Below, piece by piece: positions 19,746-30,424 of a stretch of 64,000 nucleotides of DNA; the stretch's first letter is position 1, and the number at the start of each line of letters is the position of its first letter. This DNA is from Austropuccinia psidii. Taxonomy: Eukaryota; Basidiomycota; Pucciniomycetes; Pucciniales; Sphaerophragmiaceae. Under the pieces are notes generated by a model, which did not search any database, had not been told where the DNA came from, and was given only the letters and a program-made list of their open reading frames with translations. A program made the translations under genes and the position numbers. The DNA is taken from assembly GCA_023105745.1 (NCBI GenBank), contig JALGQZ010000008.1, positions 21,761,866-21,825,865 of the forward strand. Reading direction: 5' to 3'.

Positions 19746-22514
19746 TAGGGTGGGGGGCAGGGAGCCCATGGGGTGGCGCGCACCATGGCCTGCCACCTGC
19801 GCCCGCCCTTCTCAAAATTTCTATGGGGCAGGATGGCGGCAGAAACCCTAGTTAGGGTTGGATAATTAAATAAAACTCGGGACCTTGGGTGTTTTTTTCC
19901 TTGAGATTCCAATTTTTCTTTTTTTATAATTTTTTTTTCTCAACCTTTTTTATTTTATTTTTTCCTTCTGTTATCTCAAATTAATCCTCCCAATTATGAA
20001 TATTTCCCAAGAGGATCATTGGAACCTTCCATCAAAGGTCCATGGTCCTTGATGGAATGGTTTTCTGATGTCCCAACTCAATCCTAGCTCACCATCTCAT
20101 CGTCATCAGGCCAAATGTACTTACTGCCAGCTAATTTTTAATGAAGCTTGGCCTCAATGTCTTTTCATGCATGTCAAAGATAATTGCTCAAAAATCCCCC
20201 CTCATCAAAAGTCAAGATATATCCAAGAGGTTCTTCAAATGATGGCGACTACCACCAGTGATTCTGAAGATGTCTCTCTTGCAGGTTCTTTCACTGGTAC
20301 AACCACCTCAAGTTCAACATCAGTTTCAACATCTGGCCAGCAGCCTTCTTCAGCATCATATTTCCGATGCATCAGTAATGATCGCACAATCAAAATCCAT
20401 GAGTTGCTCCTCAAAGCACTCATCATATCAAACATACCTTTCCGATTTCTCAATAACAAATACTTTCAAGAATATCAACGTGCCTTGGTCCGATCACCCT
20501 ACAAGCTACCTACCCGGGACTCAATCAGCAAGAACGTACTCCCTTTGCTTCATGCCAAGCATGAAGAAATAATTCTCCCCAGGCTTGTAAATCAAAAGGT
20601 ATGACATTGTCCATTGATGGCTGGACAGACATCTCTGGATACTCGCTATATGCCCTCTTATTATTGCGAGGGCAATATGTCAAACAATTTATTGACATAT
20701 TAGATCTCAACTTAAAGCGGCATACTGCTGAAAATATCTATGAAGCAGTCAAAAAATGCATGCAGAGAAAACAAATTTCATTTCAAAATATTTGTGCAAT
20801 TTTCACTGACTCTCCCTCAGTGATGATCAAGTTTCAAGTGAGTTCCTAAATATTACTTGAATTTCCAATACTGACATTTTTTCACTTAATAGACGCTTCT
20901 TACAAGGGATCACCCCCATATAATGAGGGTTCATTGCATTTTACATGCATTTAATCTAATTGCAAAGGACTTCATGAACCATCCAATGATGGCTTCAATA
21001 ATTAAAGGAAACAAAATGTTAGTCAATTACTTTACAAGCTCATCATTTTGGAGTGAATATCTTTCTCAATGGGCAGACGAAAACAAAATACGGCATGGCC
21101 TTTCAACTCTTTGTGAATCACAATGGTACTCCCTTGCAAAGGTTTTCTTAAGCATTCAAAGTCATGAGGAGGGCTTCAAGAAATTCCTCATCCTCTTCCA
21201 GAATCCTTCAAGTGATACACCAACAATTTCCTCAGCTGTAATATCAATCATTGAAAACCACAATCACTTCACATCAAACAATGTGATTGTTTCCCTTCTC
21301 AAGCCCATTGTTGACAGCATTGCTCGATTAGAGAACCGTCAGACCAAGCTAGGGGATGTTTGGAAAGAATTCTCAACAGTTTTCAAGGAACTACAATCAA
21401 TCCATGTTTATGAACGGTTCCAAGGCTTTAAAGAACACTGTTTAAAAACTCTCCATCAAAGAGCAAAGGTTTTTCACTCTGACCTTTACATAATCGCTTT
21501 TTTCTTACATCCAAAGTTTTGTAACATTGCTGTCTCACTCAAGCATTCTTTGAAGAGCATTACTGTAATGATATTAGTCCTTGCAAAGGACTGGCAATAT
21601 TATAAAGAAGATGCTGAACTCCTAATTCCTCAAATTAAACGTTATTACAGTCAACATGAGCCCTTTGGTAGTCAATCACATGGTATGTCTTTTGAGGTAT
21701 ATTTTTTAAGCTAAATTACTAATTTGGCTTCTTTGTAGGAGTTTTCACCAACAATGCTATTGACTATTGGCTTGGACTTCCAGACTCTCCTCAATGTTTA
21801 CCCCTTAAAAAGCTCTCTATTACAATATGTGAAATTGTTCCACATGCAGCTGGTGTAGAAGGTCTTTTCTCAGTGATGTCAGCAATCAAAACAAAATATT
21901 GTAATCAAATGCTTCCAAATACACTCAAAATGATCAGTCAAATCAAGCTTCACCTTCTTCAAGAAGACAGCACAAAAACAAAATCAAAAAACAAAGAATG
22001 TGTAGCAGATTCCACAGATTATGACTATATGGTTGGGTTTGACTTTTTCTCCTCACCACTTGAGCTAGAAACTTTTGAGGAGGGCGTTTTTGGGCAGGAA
22101 AATATGGAAGAACCCTCTTGGCAAGATGCTTTCATAGATACTTTGTTTGATTTTGACTTATGGGAGCAAGAAAATCAACAGGTTTGTGTAGGTGTTACAA
22201 ATGTGTCTGCAGCAGATGACAGCATTAAACAACAAACTGCCATATGGGATCCCTATACTATGGATATTTAATATTTTATATTTTCATTTTGTGTTTGTTT
22301 TGTGTGTTCTACTTTAATTTCTACTCATTATTGCATTTGTTGTTGAGTTTTATTATTGTAAATTCCAAAGAAATAAACACAAATAGCAGTTTTTCTTAGT
22401 ACACAAATTTAAAGGTGACGCGCCGCAGCCGCCACCAGCCATTGGCGTGCCACAGGAATTAAAAAAGGCCGCCAAGTGCGTGCCACTGGTAAGGAGGGCC
22501 CGCCCCCCACCCTA
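19746..22514 (+). mobile_element. Complete hAT transposon
   Basis: A perfect 8-bp duplication CACCTCTC flanks it at 19738-19745 and 22515-22522. The terminal inverted repeats are about 16 bp (TAGGGTGGGGGGCAGG against TAGGGTGGGGGGCGGG). The first and last 130 bp are strikingly GC-rich for this window and hold repeated GGCAGG/CCTGCC and GTGCCAC-type motifs, as expected of subterminal transposase sites. It carries a BED-finger hAT transposase in three exons. It sits 69 bp downstream of the broken tRNA-Pro. The perfect duplication and nearly open gene suggest a recent insertion. Confidence 0.95.
20068..22271 (+). pseudogene. hAT transposase, three exons, one frameshift
   Basis: Exon 1 starts at ATG 20068 with a BED-type zinc finger C17-x2-C20-x14-H35-x4-C40, then a Ser/Thr-rich linker and the start of the catalytic core. 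The frame shifts near 20600, just before SIDGWTD, which holds the first catalytic Asp; FTDSPS holds the second. Intron 20838-20892 (GTGAGT...TTAATAG, 55 bp) and intron 21683-21738 (GTATGT...TTTGTAG, 56 bp) splice cleanly in frame. The last exon carries the hAT dimerisation region with the Glu in GVEGLFSVMSAIK. The C-terminus is an acidic, Trp/Glu-rich tail. One base change at 20600 is all that separates it from an open gene, so either a fresh mutation or a sequence error is possible. Confidence 0.85.
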
Positions 22515-22522
22515 CACCTCTC

Positions 22523-22983
22523 ATGGCATTCCCTATCAAGTTTCCTCAACAAAGCTTGACGCCCATACTTCCCACCGACCCCAATTCCGCAGCCCTCTCG
22601 TTGCTAATTTCGTCCACCTTTTACTCCTACATAAAAAATAACTGTTAGTTATTATACGTTTGTTGAAAAACCATAGTATTGGTAATAACTGTGTATATTA
22701 TTATTACTATTGAATTAACAATTTATTTTTTTGTTTTGATTTTTTTTAAGCTTATTTCAAAATACATATATAGAAAAATAAATACTTGATTTATTAATGA
22801 AATAATAATCATTAATAAAAATTAATGTAAGGTTAAAAAACTTGCGTAAATATTTGCTATCATATTTAAGAAAAAGCTAAAATAATTTTGTAGAAATTAA
22901 TAGTGTTTTAGTTTCGGATTCAATGTGGTGATCACATCAAATGACATTTATAAAACCAACGTCGGGCAATTTCAAACATCCCC
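22523..22983. other. Intergenic, nothing recognised
   Basis: The first 100 bases are of ordinary composition and continue the flank of the tRNA-Pro region beyond the hAT. The rest is AT-rich up to the tRNA-Arg gene. Confidence 0.6.
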
Positions 22984-23063
22984 GGCTGCCTGGCCCAATG
23001 GTTAAGGCGCCTGCCTACGATGTGCACAGCAGGAGATTCCAGGTTCGAGTCCTGGGGCGGTCG
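22984..23063 (+). tRNA. tRNA-Arg(ACG) with a 7-nt intron
   Basis: Acceptor GGCTGCC pairs with GGCGGTC (two G-T pairs). The D-arm is GCC...GGC around AATGGTTAA. The anticodon stem CCTGC/GCAGG holds C-T-ACG-A, then seven extra bases TGTGCAC at 23021-23027, then A. The variable loop is AGATT and the T-arm CCAGG-TTCGAGT-CCTGG. The extra bases sit between positions 37 and 38, where eukaryotic tRNA introns lie. A T5 terminator follows directly at 23064-23068. The gene looks functional. Confidence 0.92.
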
Positions 23064-23399
23064 TTTTTCCTTGTGGTTGATTGCTCCTGAAGGATGAAAT
23101 TGCATATTTTATGCTCAAAATTTTAAGTGATTTTGAAACGAGTGATCTGATGAAGCTCCTTGGGAGTTTGTGCTTAATGGTCAGGTTCTTTGGGCGACTT
23201 TTTTAAAAAGATTTCTTACAAGCACCTCCATCCAGCCTTTAGACAACGTAAAGGGTTGAATGAGGTGCAAATTAAATGAAATTGCTTGAGAGCAGGTCTC
23301 TGTCTACCATAACAAGATGTATGATGTTGAAAAGTTGAATTTCAGCTAACATATAAATTGGGCTAAAGGGGTTAGAAATACAAATTAAAAAAAATGACA
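23064..23399. other. tRNA terminator and spacer
   Basis: TTTTT at 23064-23068 is the RNA polymerase III stop of the tRNA-Arg. The remainder is the 3' flank of the minus-strand gene that ends at 23400; no gene is seen. Confidence 0.6.
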
Positions 23400-24323
23400 T
23401 CAATAATCAAACCAAGAATATGGATCTTTGTTAGGTTTCAAGGTGTTTTTGGGTTTATTGGGTATAGCTTTTACCAAAGGAGGTGGAGAAGGTAATGTTT
23501 CCAACAGCTTCACCTCAGCTAAGCTTAGACGCTTTTTATCCATTAGTCTTTTACCGGTTTCTGTTGAGCGTAATTCGCTCACATAAGCTGAATGTTTTGA
23601 CAAAGCAATATCATTAACGTTTTGATTGTTGCAGGGAGTGTGACTACGTCTGGAAACACCTGGGTTATGGGCTTGCTGAGAGCTGGCATGTGACGTTGGA
23701 CGCTTTGAATGAGGCTGTGATTTTTGAATTGAGCTCGAAGGGGAAGCAGATGGGGTGGGGGATTTAGTAGACTTTGTACTTGATCGGGTAAAATAATCCG
23801 GCTTGGAGGAGGTTTTGGGGATTTGAGAGCTCGAGCGGTGGATCTTATTGTTATTACTAGAAGATTGTGAGTGATTGGTAGTTTTTTCTTTGGTTAGAGA
23901 AGGTATGGGCATTTGGAGATAGTGTAAGTTTGGCTTGTTTATTTGAAAAGCTTGTGGGTAAGCTTGAAATGAAGGTATTTGAAAATAAGCTGGAGGGTAA
24001 ATGGTTTGGGTTAATGGAGTGGGATGAGAATGATGGCCATGGAATCCCAACGAAGGATTTATTGCCGTTAAGCGGCGAGAGCGTGGGTCGGAAGGAAATT
24101 TTGAAGGATCCGAAAGAGGTAGCCCCATTTTTGGTTTATTCTTCAAAGGGACTGTGCATTTTGTAGAAGAATGAGATAAAGAAGGCCGGCCTTCGAGTTT
24201 TTCAATACTATTGATGATATGTTGACGGCGACGAGCGATTTCGGGTGGTAAATCATTAGAGGTTTCTTCTTCATGGATTGGGATTAAATCGGAGGGTAAA
24301 CGCAAAGCTCTTGGTTGACCCAT
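23400..24323 (-). CDS. Hypothetical protein, probably a host gene
   Basis: This 307-residue single-exon frame begins MGQPRALRLP (an in-frame ATG five codons upstream at 24338 is less likely) and ends DPYSWFDY. The N-terminus has a charged helical block (PPEIARRRQHIINSIEKLEG). The middle, residues 70-240, is disordered and rich in Ser, Pro, Thr, Lys and His. The C-terminal 60 residues contain a compact block AYVSELRSTETGKRLMDKKR followed by a Pro/Lys-rich end. The conserved-looking ends with a disordered middle suggest a small regulatory or scaffolding protein. I do not recognise the family. It lies in the only stretch with host-like composition, and no transposon motif is present. The low-T purine-poor codon mix differs from the Gypsy genes. 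Confidence 0.65.
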   Translation of the reverse strand: MGQPRALRLPSDLIPIHEEETSNDLPPEIARRRQHIINSIEKLEGRPSLSHSSTKCTVPLKNKPKMGLPLSDPSKFPSDPRSRRLTAINPSLGFHGHHSHPTPLTQTIYPPAYFQIPSFQAYPQAFQINKPNLHYLQMPIPSLTKEKTTNHSQSSSNNNKIHRSSSQIPKTSSKPDYFTRSSTKSTKSPTPSASPSSSIQKSQPHSKRPTSHASSQQAHNPGVSRRSHTPCNNQNVNDIALSKHSAYVSELRSTETGKRLMDKKRLSLAEVKLLETLPSPPPLVKAIPNKPKNTLKPNKDPYSWFDY

Positions 24324-24338
24324 TTTTGATATAATCAT

Positions 24339-26150
24339 TAAAATGAGTGAAAGGTTGGAAGTTGGAATGAATATGAAAAATTGTGGGGCAAACGTTGATT
24401 TAGACCGAGCTTAAAGGCTGAGGATGATATTGAGGGTGAGAAGAGAGATGAGTGAGTGATCTTGGTGAGAGAATGGAAGAGCATAAAACTCGAATGAGGA
24501 AGTCTGAAAAAGTATTGGCTGCCGTCGCTGGCGACCTGCACCAAGCAGAGTACACATAAGGTGATTGAGAATTTGAGATAGGTTGCCAAAACACTCACCG
24601 AACCAAATCAGGAAGAAGAGGAGATCGAGCCGGACAAGTGTTCTGGACAAGTTCTCACGTTCTTCCCAAAAAGCAACTACCGTAAACGACGACCAAAGCT
24701 TATAGCCCGAGAGCTCTCACTATGTCATAATTGTTCTTTGAGTTTTGCCAATATACTGTAGTTGCAGACCGGGAGCTCACTTGGGCCTTAGTAGGCTAGT
24801 AGGCTAATAGTAGTAGTGGTGGTGATAGTGCTTGCAAGTTCCAACGCAGCCGAAGGATACAAAGGGGATGATCCTGGGAAGAAAGGAAAACGTAGAGGGG
24901 TGCTGGATTGAATTATCTTGTCTCCAAGTCAATGATATGAGGAGTCGTTTTGAAATTGGCACAGCCTTGAAGCCACCTGGACGTCTGAGGTTGCTTGAAT
25001 TAGACCAAAAGGAACCTGAATCGGTTGATCAAAGTCCCACTAACGACTAGAACGACTATAATGGATCGGGTGAATGAATCAAACTACAGCACTGTATGTA
25101 TGGGGTGCACTGAAATTTCGGTTGCTGAGCTTGAGATCATAGACCACATGACATGTGTGGTGGAGGCCAGCTTGATTATCGAAAACTAATCAAGCTTCCT
25201 TGGATTGCGAGCAGGTTGAGCTTCGATGGACCATGGCCGACTTGGGTCCGAGGGGGAGTGGCAACGTTCGCTTGCTTGATTGGTTGATGACAGCCTGTAA
25301 AAAGAAAGCAGCCTATCCCACTGACAGTGACAGTGAGACCGAATAAGTTGATGACGATGACTGATTTATCCTAAGATTCCTAACCGGACAGCTTAGCTGC
25401 TTATGGCTTGTGGGTGCACTAGTGCAGGCTACATGGCACATGCCATGATGCCACTGCCACTGCCACTGCCACTGCCACATGACATAAACACTGATAGCGT
25501 ACTGTACTACATCACATTGCCAGCTGATTCATCCTAATTGGGTGCGCTGACAGCCGGCAGTAGTGGTGGTGGCCATCATTCTAAGAATCTAAAGCTAAAA
25601 GCCTAGAACGATAGACGGAATCGAATTACAGTAAGAGAGCTATCCCGATGGTAGCCTATTGGATTGAGCCCCAAGTGCCAAGTGCCACTGCCCACTAGCC
25701 ATGTGCCTACTGTTGTACAATACTACGGTATTCGGTACAGAATTCACAGTTAAGAAACTTGAGTCGAGTACGAAGATTTCAAGCTAAAATTTTAAAATCA
25801 AATTTAATCAAATCATCAGGGCTGAGGCATCTCATCTGGGTGTCGGGCGCTACTCATGATTATCCCTACTCAAATCGGTTAACCTTGAGTTTTTGGGTCA
25901 GATGGTAAGGATTTAAGTCTGATTTTTCTTTTTTTTGACTGATTCAAGTTTCTAAAATATTTTCAAAACAGGTATAAGATGAGCGCTCAAGTATCGAATG
26001 GGACTATTACATAATTACATTAGAACGATTACTTGTATTTGTTATTGCGTTAATGGATTGAGTATTTATTTCATATAACAACGAGAATATTAATATTATT
26101 TCTATTAAATAATAGTGATAACTAGATTAATTAATCTTTATATTTAATCT
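24339..26150. other. Host-like intergenic region with possible small exons
   Basis: Composition is less AT-rich than elsewhere. The first 300 bases are the probable 5' region of the minus-strand gene. On the plus strand a frame without stops runs 25176-25346 and contains ATG 25233, encoding a 37-residue end with GNVRLLDWLMTACKKK and a tail TDSDSETE. It reads like a terminal exon, but no upstream exon could be placed. An open frame at 24832-25050 starts only at TTG and is unconvincing. Confidence 0.4.
25449..25478. repeat. GCCACT hexanucleotide microsatellite
   Basis: About four and a half perfect units of GCCACT stand between unique sequences. It is too short and has no coding frame around it. 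Confidence 0.8.
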
Positions 26151-27460
26151 CCCCTTGAAAGCGTACCCGATAATTTTAAAAATAGTATAAATAGTTAGTT
26201 ATCAAATAAGAAATAAAAGATAGGAAAAAGTCTCCCCTAAGGAAGATTTTCTTGGAAGAGCAGGTTTTTTAGTATTTTATATTGTATTTATATTAATATT
26301 GAATATGCATTTTTAATATCATTTAGTTAGGTTTTGCTTGGTTTATTCTGTATATGTCAAATATACAACAGTAATGATATGGTATTGATTTGGGTGTACG
26401 GTTAAACAACAGTGCTGCTTATTTAAATCATGATGAATCCATGAATAAGCAAACCTTTCAATAAGATAAAATCCAGAAAACTTGGATTATTCGATAGTAA
26501 TTATCTAGATAAATTATTACTTCACTCATATTACCCATATGAGCACTTGCTGAGGAAATGGGTTAAATGATATTATTATCAACCTTGAATAATTTTGAGT
26601 GAGGTTATTTGGTATGATTTTCTGGAAAGATTGAAGAGTGGGTAGGATTTGATAGTGTCAATGATTTATGTACACTCTTATCACCTTCTTGGTGAATGAT
26701 GGGAACAAGATATATCAATTAAAATATTCCATTTGGGGATGTGGGATCCAATAGGGAACTGATTCAGGTAATTCCTATTCATCAATATGGCTTGACAAAT
26801 TTGAAACTGGATTTGAGGTAAAACAAATCTATTAGGGGGTTTCATTCCTTGAATGATTCACAACTTCAAAATGTGTCTGATTTGCTATTTTTTTGAGCTG
26901 TGGCTTGCATCAAAATAATCTATCAAATCAGATGACCTCTTTTGTTGGTCTGGACCATTACCAAATAATTGATACCCAACTGGGTGTCACACAAGTACAC
27001 TGTGTAGGCACATTTGATTCATATTCCTTATACTTGCTCCAGCTACTTCCAAAACTTAAAATCAGACATTGGATTAGTCTAAAATTTTTATAATTGATTT
27101 GAAACAAAATAAATATATCAAAACTAGTCAAGAAATCAACCCATCTATTCAAATAATAAAAGTTTACAATAGGGGGTGTCAAAGTCAACAAATCCCACCT
27201 TAAAATAATACAGGATTTGGTTTCCAAATCCCAAGGATAAAACTCATGTTTTTTCATGTGTAAATTACATGAGATTTTAACTGAGTCCCTTGTTATTTTC
27301 ACCAAATACAATGCATTTAAGATTTCAATTTAAAACCTAACTCATATTAGTATTCACAATTCATGAATCATAACTGTACAACATATTATTCCACCATCCA
27401 TTTTTAAAAATCTGATAAAAAAATCTTACAATAACTTTATATTTCTTCAACCATATCATA
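26151..27460. other. AT-rich stretch without recognisable gene
   Basis: Only short frames on both strands (for example 26893-27093 plus and 26958-27311 minus) and no domain motif. It may be decayed transposon sequence. Confidence 0.5.
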
Positions 27461-28660
27461 ATGCCTCACATCAAAGCAAAACACATCAAGTCATATATGA
27501 AGACCATCTCAGGCCTTCTTCATCTATCAAATAATTCAATACATACTGATTATGCTACAATAATAAATTGGTTTTCAATAAAATCAAATTTCAAGTCATT
27601 TTTTGGTAGTGGTGGCTCAACTTCAATAGGAAGGCCCCCTTTATCAAAATAGCATGGAATTCAGTTTATGGCCATTCAGGTAAACAAAAAATCATATAAT
27701 TTCCTAAAACTTAGTTCAAGAAGTATTTGAGATCAATGGTCAACATATAAAAAGAAGTGTATGGCAGCTAAAAAATTTGAAAATCTAACTGGGGCTGGAA
27801 TAACCAAAGAAAATTAGAATAAAGGTATTAAATCAATGAGTGAAAAGCTTGAAATTATGTGTCCTTTCTATACTGAAAGGGATGCACTCTTTGGCCAAAA
27901 GCCAAATATCACTCCCATTTCAAGTTTTGATTTTCAAGAAAAGGATACTTTAAATAATGATGATGAATATGAACAGTTAATCAATAAGGTAACTCATAAT
28001 TTAATTTTGTGTTTAACTGAGATGATTAAAGCTCATTTGAATTTGAAAGGGCCATAATCATTTGGAATCACCTCTCAATCTTGATCCTTTGCTTAATAAT
28101 GATGATGAGTTAGTTCAAGCAGAAAACCTTAATGATGAATAAGTTAGTATATTTAGACTGGATATTTCTAAAAGACAATGTTGATTATGTATTCTTTATC
28201 CAGATAAGTAAATATATATCTCATTCAACATTAAAGTATAATAAAGCATTAACCCCCAACCTGAATGAAAAGAGTGGATCTAGGAGAAATTCCATGGATA
28301 TGTTTGCACTTACATATGGGAATGTGCTTGAATTACTCCAAAAGGGTATTTCTTGAAATTATTGGTATTCTGTTCAATCCTGATGAGAAAAAATATGGTT
28401 CCTAGACCATGAAGCAAGTGATAATGCTTGTTTCGAATGGGACAAGGAAAGGTGGCATGAAGAGAAAGTGAGGAATCTTGAAGGTCAATGGTTTGAAGAA
28501 GTGAAGTTACAAAAAAAGGAGTTTGATTAGAAAAAATACAAAATGAAACATTCATTTGAAAAAGAAAAGTGAAATTGTGAATTGGAGCTGAAGGAAAAGC
28601 AGTACCAGATGGACCTCACTATAGCAGCATTGTCATCAAGCAGGCCAATATCAGAGCTCA
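27461..28660 (+). pseudogene. Remnant of a rust-type repeated DNA-binding protein gene
   Basis: Pieces in two or three frames give, in order: an N-terminal helical part; KSFFGSGGSTSIGRPP; a stretch TYKKKCMAAKKFENLTGAGI; then SMSEKLEIMCPFYTERDALFGQKPNITP (27833-27920); and a long Lys/Glu-rich coiled-coil tail (28420-28640). This order and the pattern EKLE-x2-CP-x8-LFG-x-KPN-x-TP resemble a large family of predicted proteins I associate with rust fungi, possibly linked to Myb/SANT-type or transposon genes; this is recollection. Several stops and shifts show it is dead. Confidence 0.5.
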
Positions 28661-28679
28661 AACATATTCTTACATTAAT

Positions 28680-29570
28680 AAATAATAAATAATATTTGAT
28701 CATCATATAGTAGCTATAAATGATTTATTTTTGATTTGGTAATGCATAAATCCAACATATCAATTTTTGAATGGTACCAAGTATTTAGAAATCAAATCAT
28801 AAATTGAGTTCATGGAATTAATTATTTTTTTATGATGGTAAGGTATTGAACAGCTTTTATCCAAGCTTAAACTTGGATAAAAAAGATGAATCAGTTTAAT
28901 TTAAACTGTAAATAATAACTCATAACTGAAATTTCATTTTGAAAATTTCAATTTTAAATTGAAACTAAACTTTTCTGCTGCTTATGACAAAGTTTAATTC
29001 ACTTTCCATTTTTGGGGATTTCTGAGGTTTGATGTGTTTATTTTGAATTAATTATTTTGAAAAATAAAAATTATTTTTATTTTAATTTGTGGCCAAAATT
29101 TCAAATTGAAAGTCTTATTTCAAAATTCCAATTCAATTTTCTTTAAAATTTAAATTTTGGGAAATTTTGAGTTGAACTTTTTAATTTCAAAGACTAATTT
29201 TTTTTTAAAACTCAATGTAAAATAATCTTCTTTTTTTTTTTAATTTTATTTATTATAAATTTTCAATTCAATTAATCGCAATTTTCCTTGAATCAAAAAG
29301 ACTGGTATTTGTTTCAATCATTTATTTAAAAAACTCCCACTAAAACTAATTAAATTTTTTTTAGGAAATCCAACTCTGGTTTTTTTATTTATTTCTGATC
29401 TTTATCAAAAATAATCATAAGGTGAGTTTTTTTTTCTGCTCCTCATTCTAATAATCATTTTCTTCTGAAAACCTCAAACCCATCTCTGCACCCTGGAACC
29501 CACCCATTATGATCTATCAGCCATCACCTAACACCCTATCCTCTTTATATAAACCCCAACCACCCATCTA
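28680..29570. other. AT-rich, nothing recognised
   Basis: Long T- and A-runs and repeated AATTTCAA/TTGAAATT words dominate. No gene, RNA or element boundary is seen. Confidence 0.5.
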
Positions 29571-29935
29571 GAACCTGAACATTATCACTTTGGGAGGTTG
29601 TAGGCTTTCAGAATCTCAAACCAATCAGAATTTCTTGAAAATCACTCCAAAAAGCTTCATGAATTGATTCCAAATTGATTTTCTCTTTTTTTTTAAAAAA
29701 AAAATCAGCTCCCTATGGCCCCCTATCAGCCCATACTTAATTTTCAATATTATATTCTCTTTTTGGTATTCAACTTCATGGATCTCTGACGTAGAACATC
29801 AAAACTATCACTTTGAGAGGCTCTAGGTTTTCATAACCTAAATTTTATCCAAATTGATTTGGAATCAATTCAGAATGCTTTGCAAATTTCTTCCTAATCA
29901 TTTTTCCTCCCACTGGCCCCCTATCACTTTTTATT
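29571..29935 (+). repeat. Imperfect tandem duplication, unit about 224 bp
   Basis: The block starting ATCACTTTGGGAGGTTGTAGG at 29585 recurs as ATCACTTTGAGAGGCTCTAGG at 29809. Both are followed in order by a TTTCA-type motif, AATTGATTT, AATCA and GGCCCCCTATCA. The copies have drifted considerably. The nature of the unit is unknown. Confidence 0.6.
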
Positions 29936-30009
29936 TTATTTTTATTTTATTCTTTTAATTATTTGTTATGATAGAGGTGGATCATTTATCAATGATTTTT
30001 TTTGAAATA

Positions 30010-30330
30010 CCATTTCAGACCAATTGTTTTTTGTCCTTAAATTTATCATGATGATGACTTATAATAATAATGATTTTTTTTAGTTCCTTTATGATAATCA
30101 CTCATCATTCTCTTCCTTTTAATTTCTTGATGATAATAATTAATCAGCTTGAGTTATTTTATTTCCTGAGAATAATGTTATATCATTTTTTTATTTATTT
30201 ATTCAAGATAATGACTAACAATCATTATTTTTTTACTTCTTTATGATAATGACTTAAAGGCTGATTTTGTTTGTTCCTTTTTTTATTTATTTATGATGAG
30301 ATATTATTATTCTAATATTTTTTTAAATAA
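30010..30330 (+). repeat. Degenerate short tandem array
   Basis: About five loosely repeated units of 50-65 bp carry TTCCTTTATGATAATGACTTATAAT-like words followed by T-runs. The drift is strong. It has no coding capacity and looks like an old satellite-like patch. Confidence 0.45.
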
Positions 30331-30424
30331 TTTTTTTTCAGGTCTCTACAATGATATATAATGATGCTTATTTCTGTGTTAAATTTTTTTGTATATCTTT
30401 TTTAACCTTTTATTTGTTTTTTAA

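Noticed and set aside
24339..24650. Overlapping minus-strand frames upstream of the probable host gene
   Set aside because: They contain no domain and are best taken as the 5' region; a hydrophobic stretch there is not a convincing signal peptide.
25440..25480. GCCACT repeat as part of a CRISPR or coding repeat
   Set aside because: Perfect short units without spacers and no frame; a simple microsatellite.
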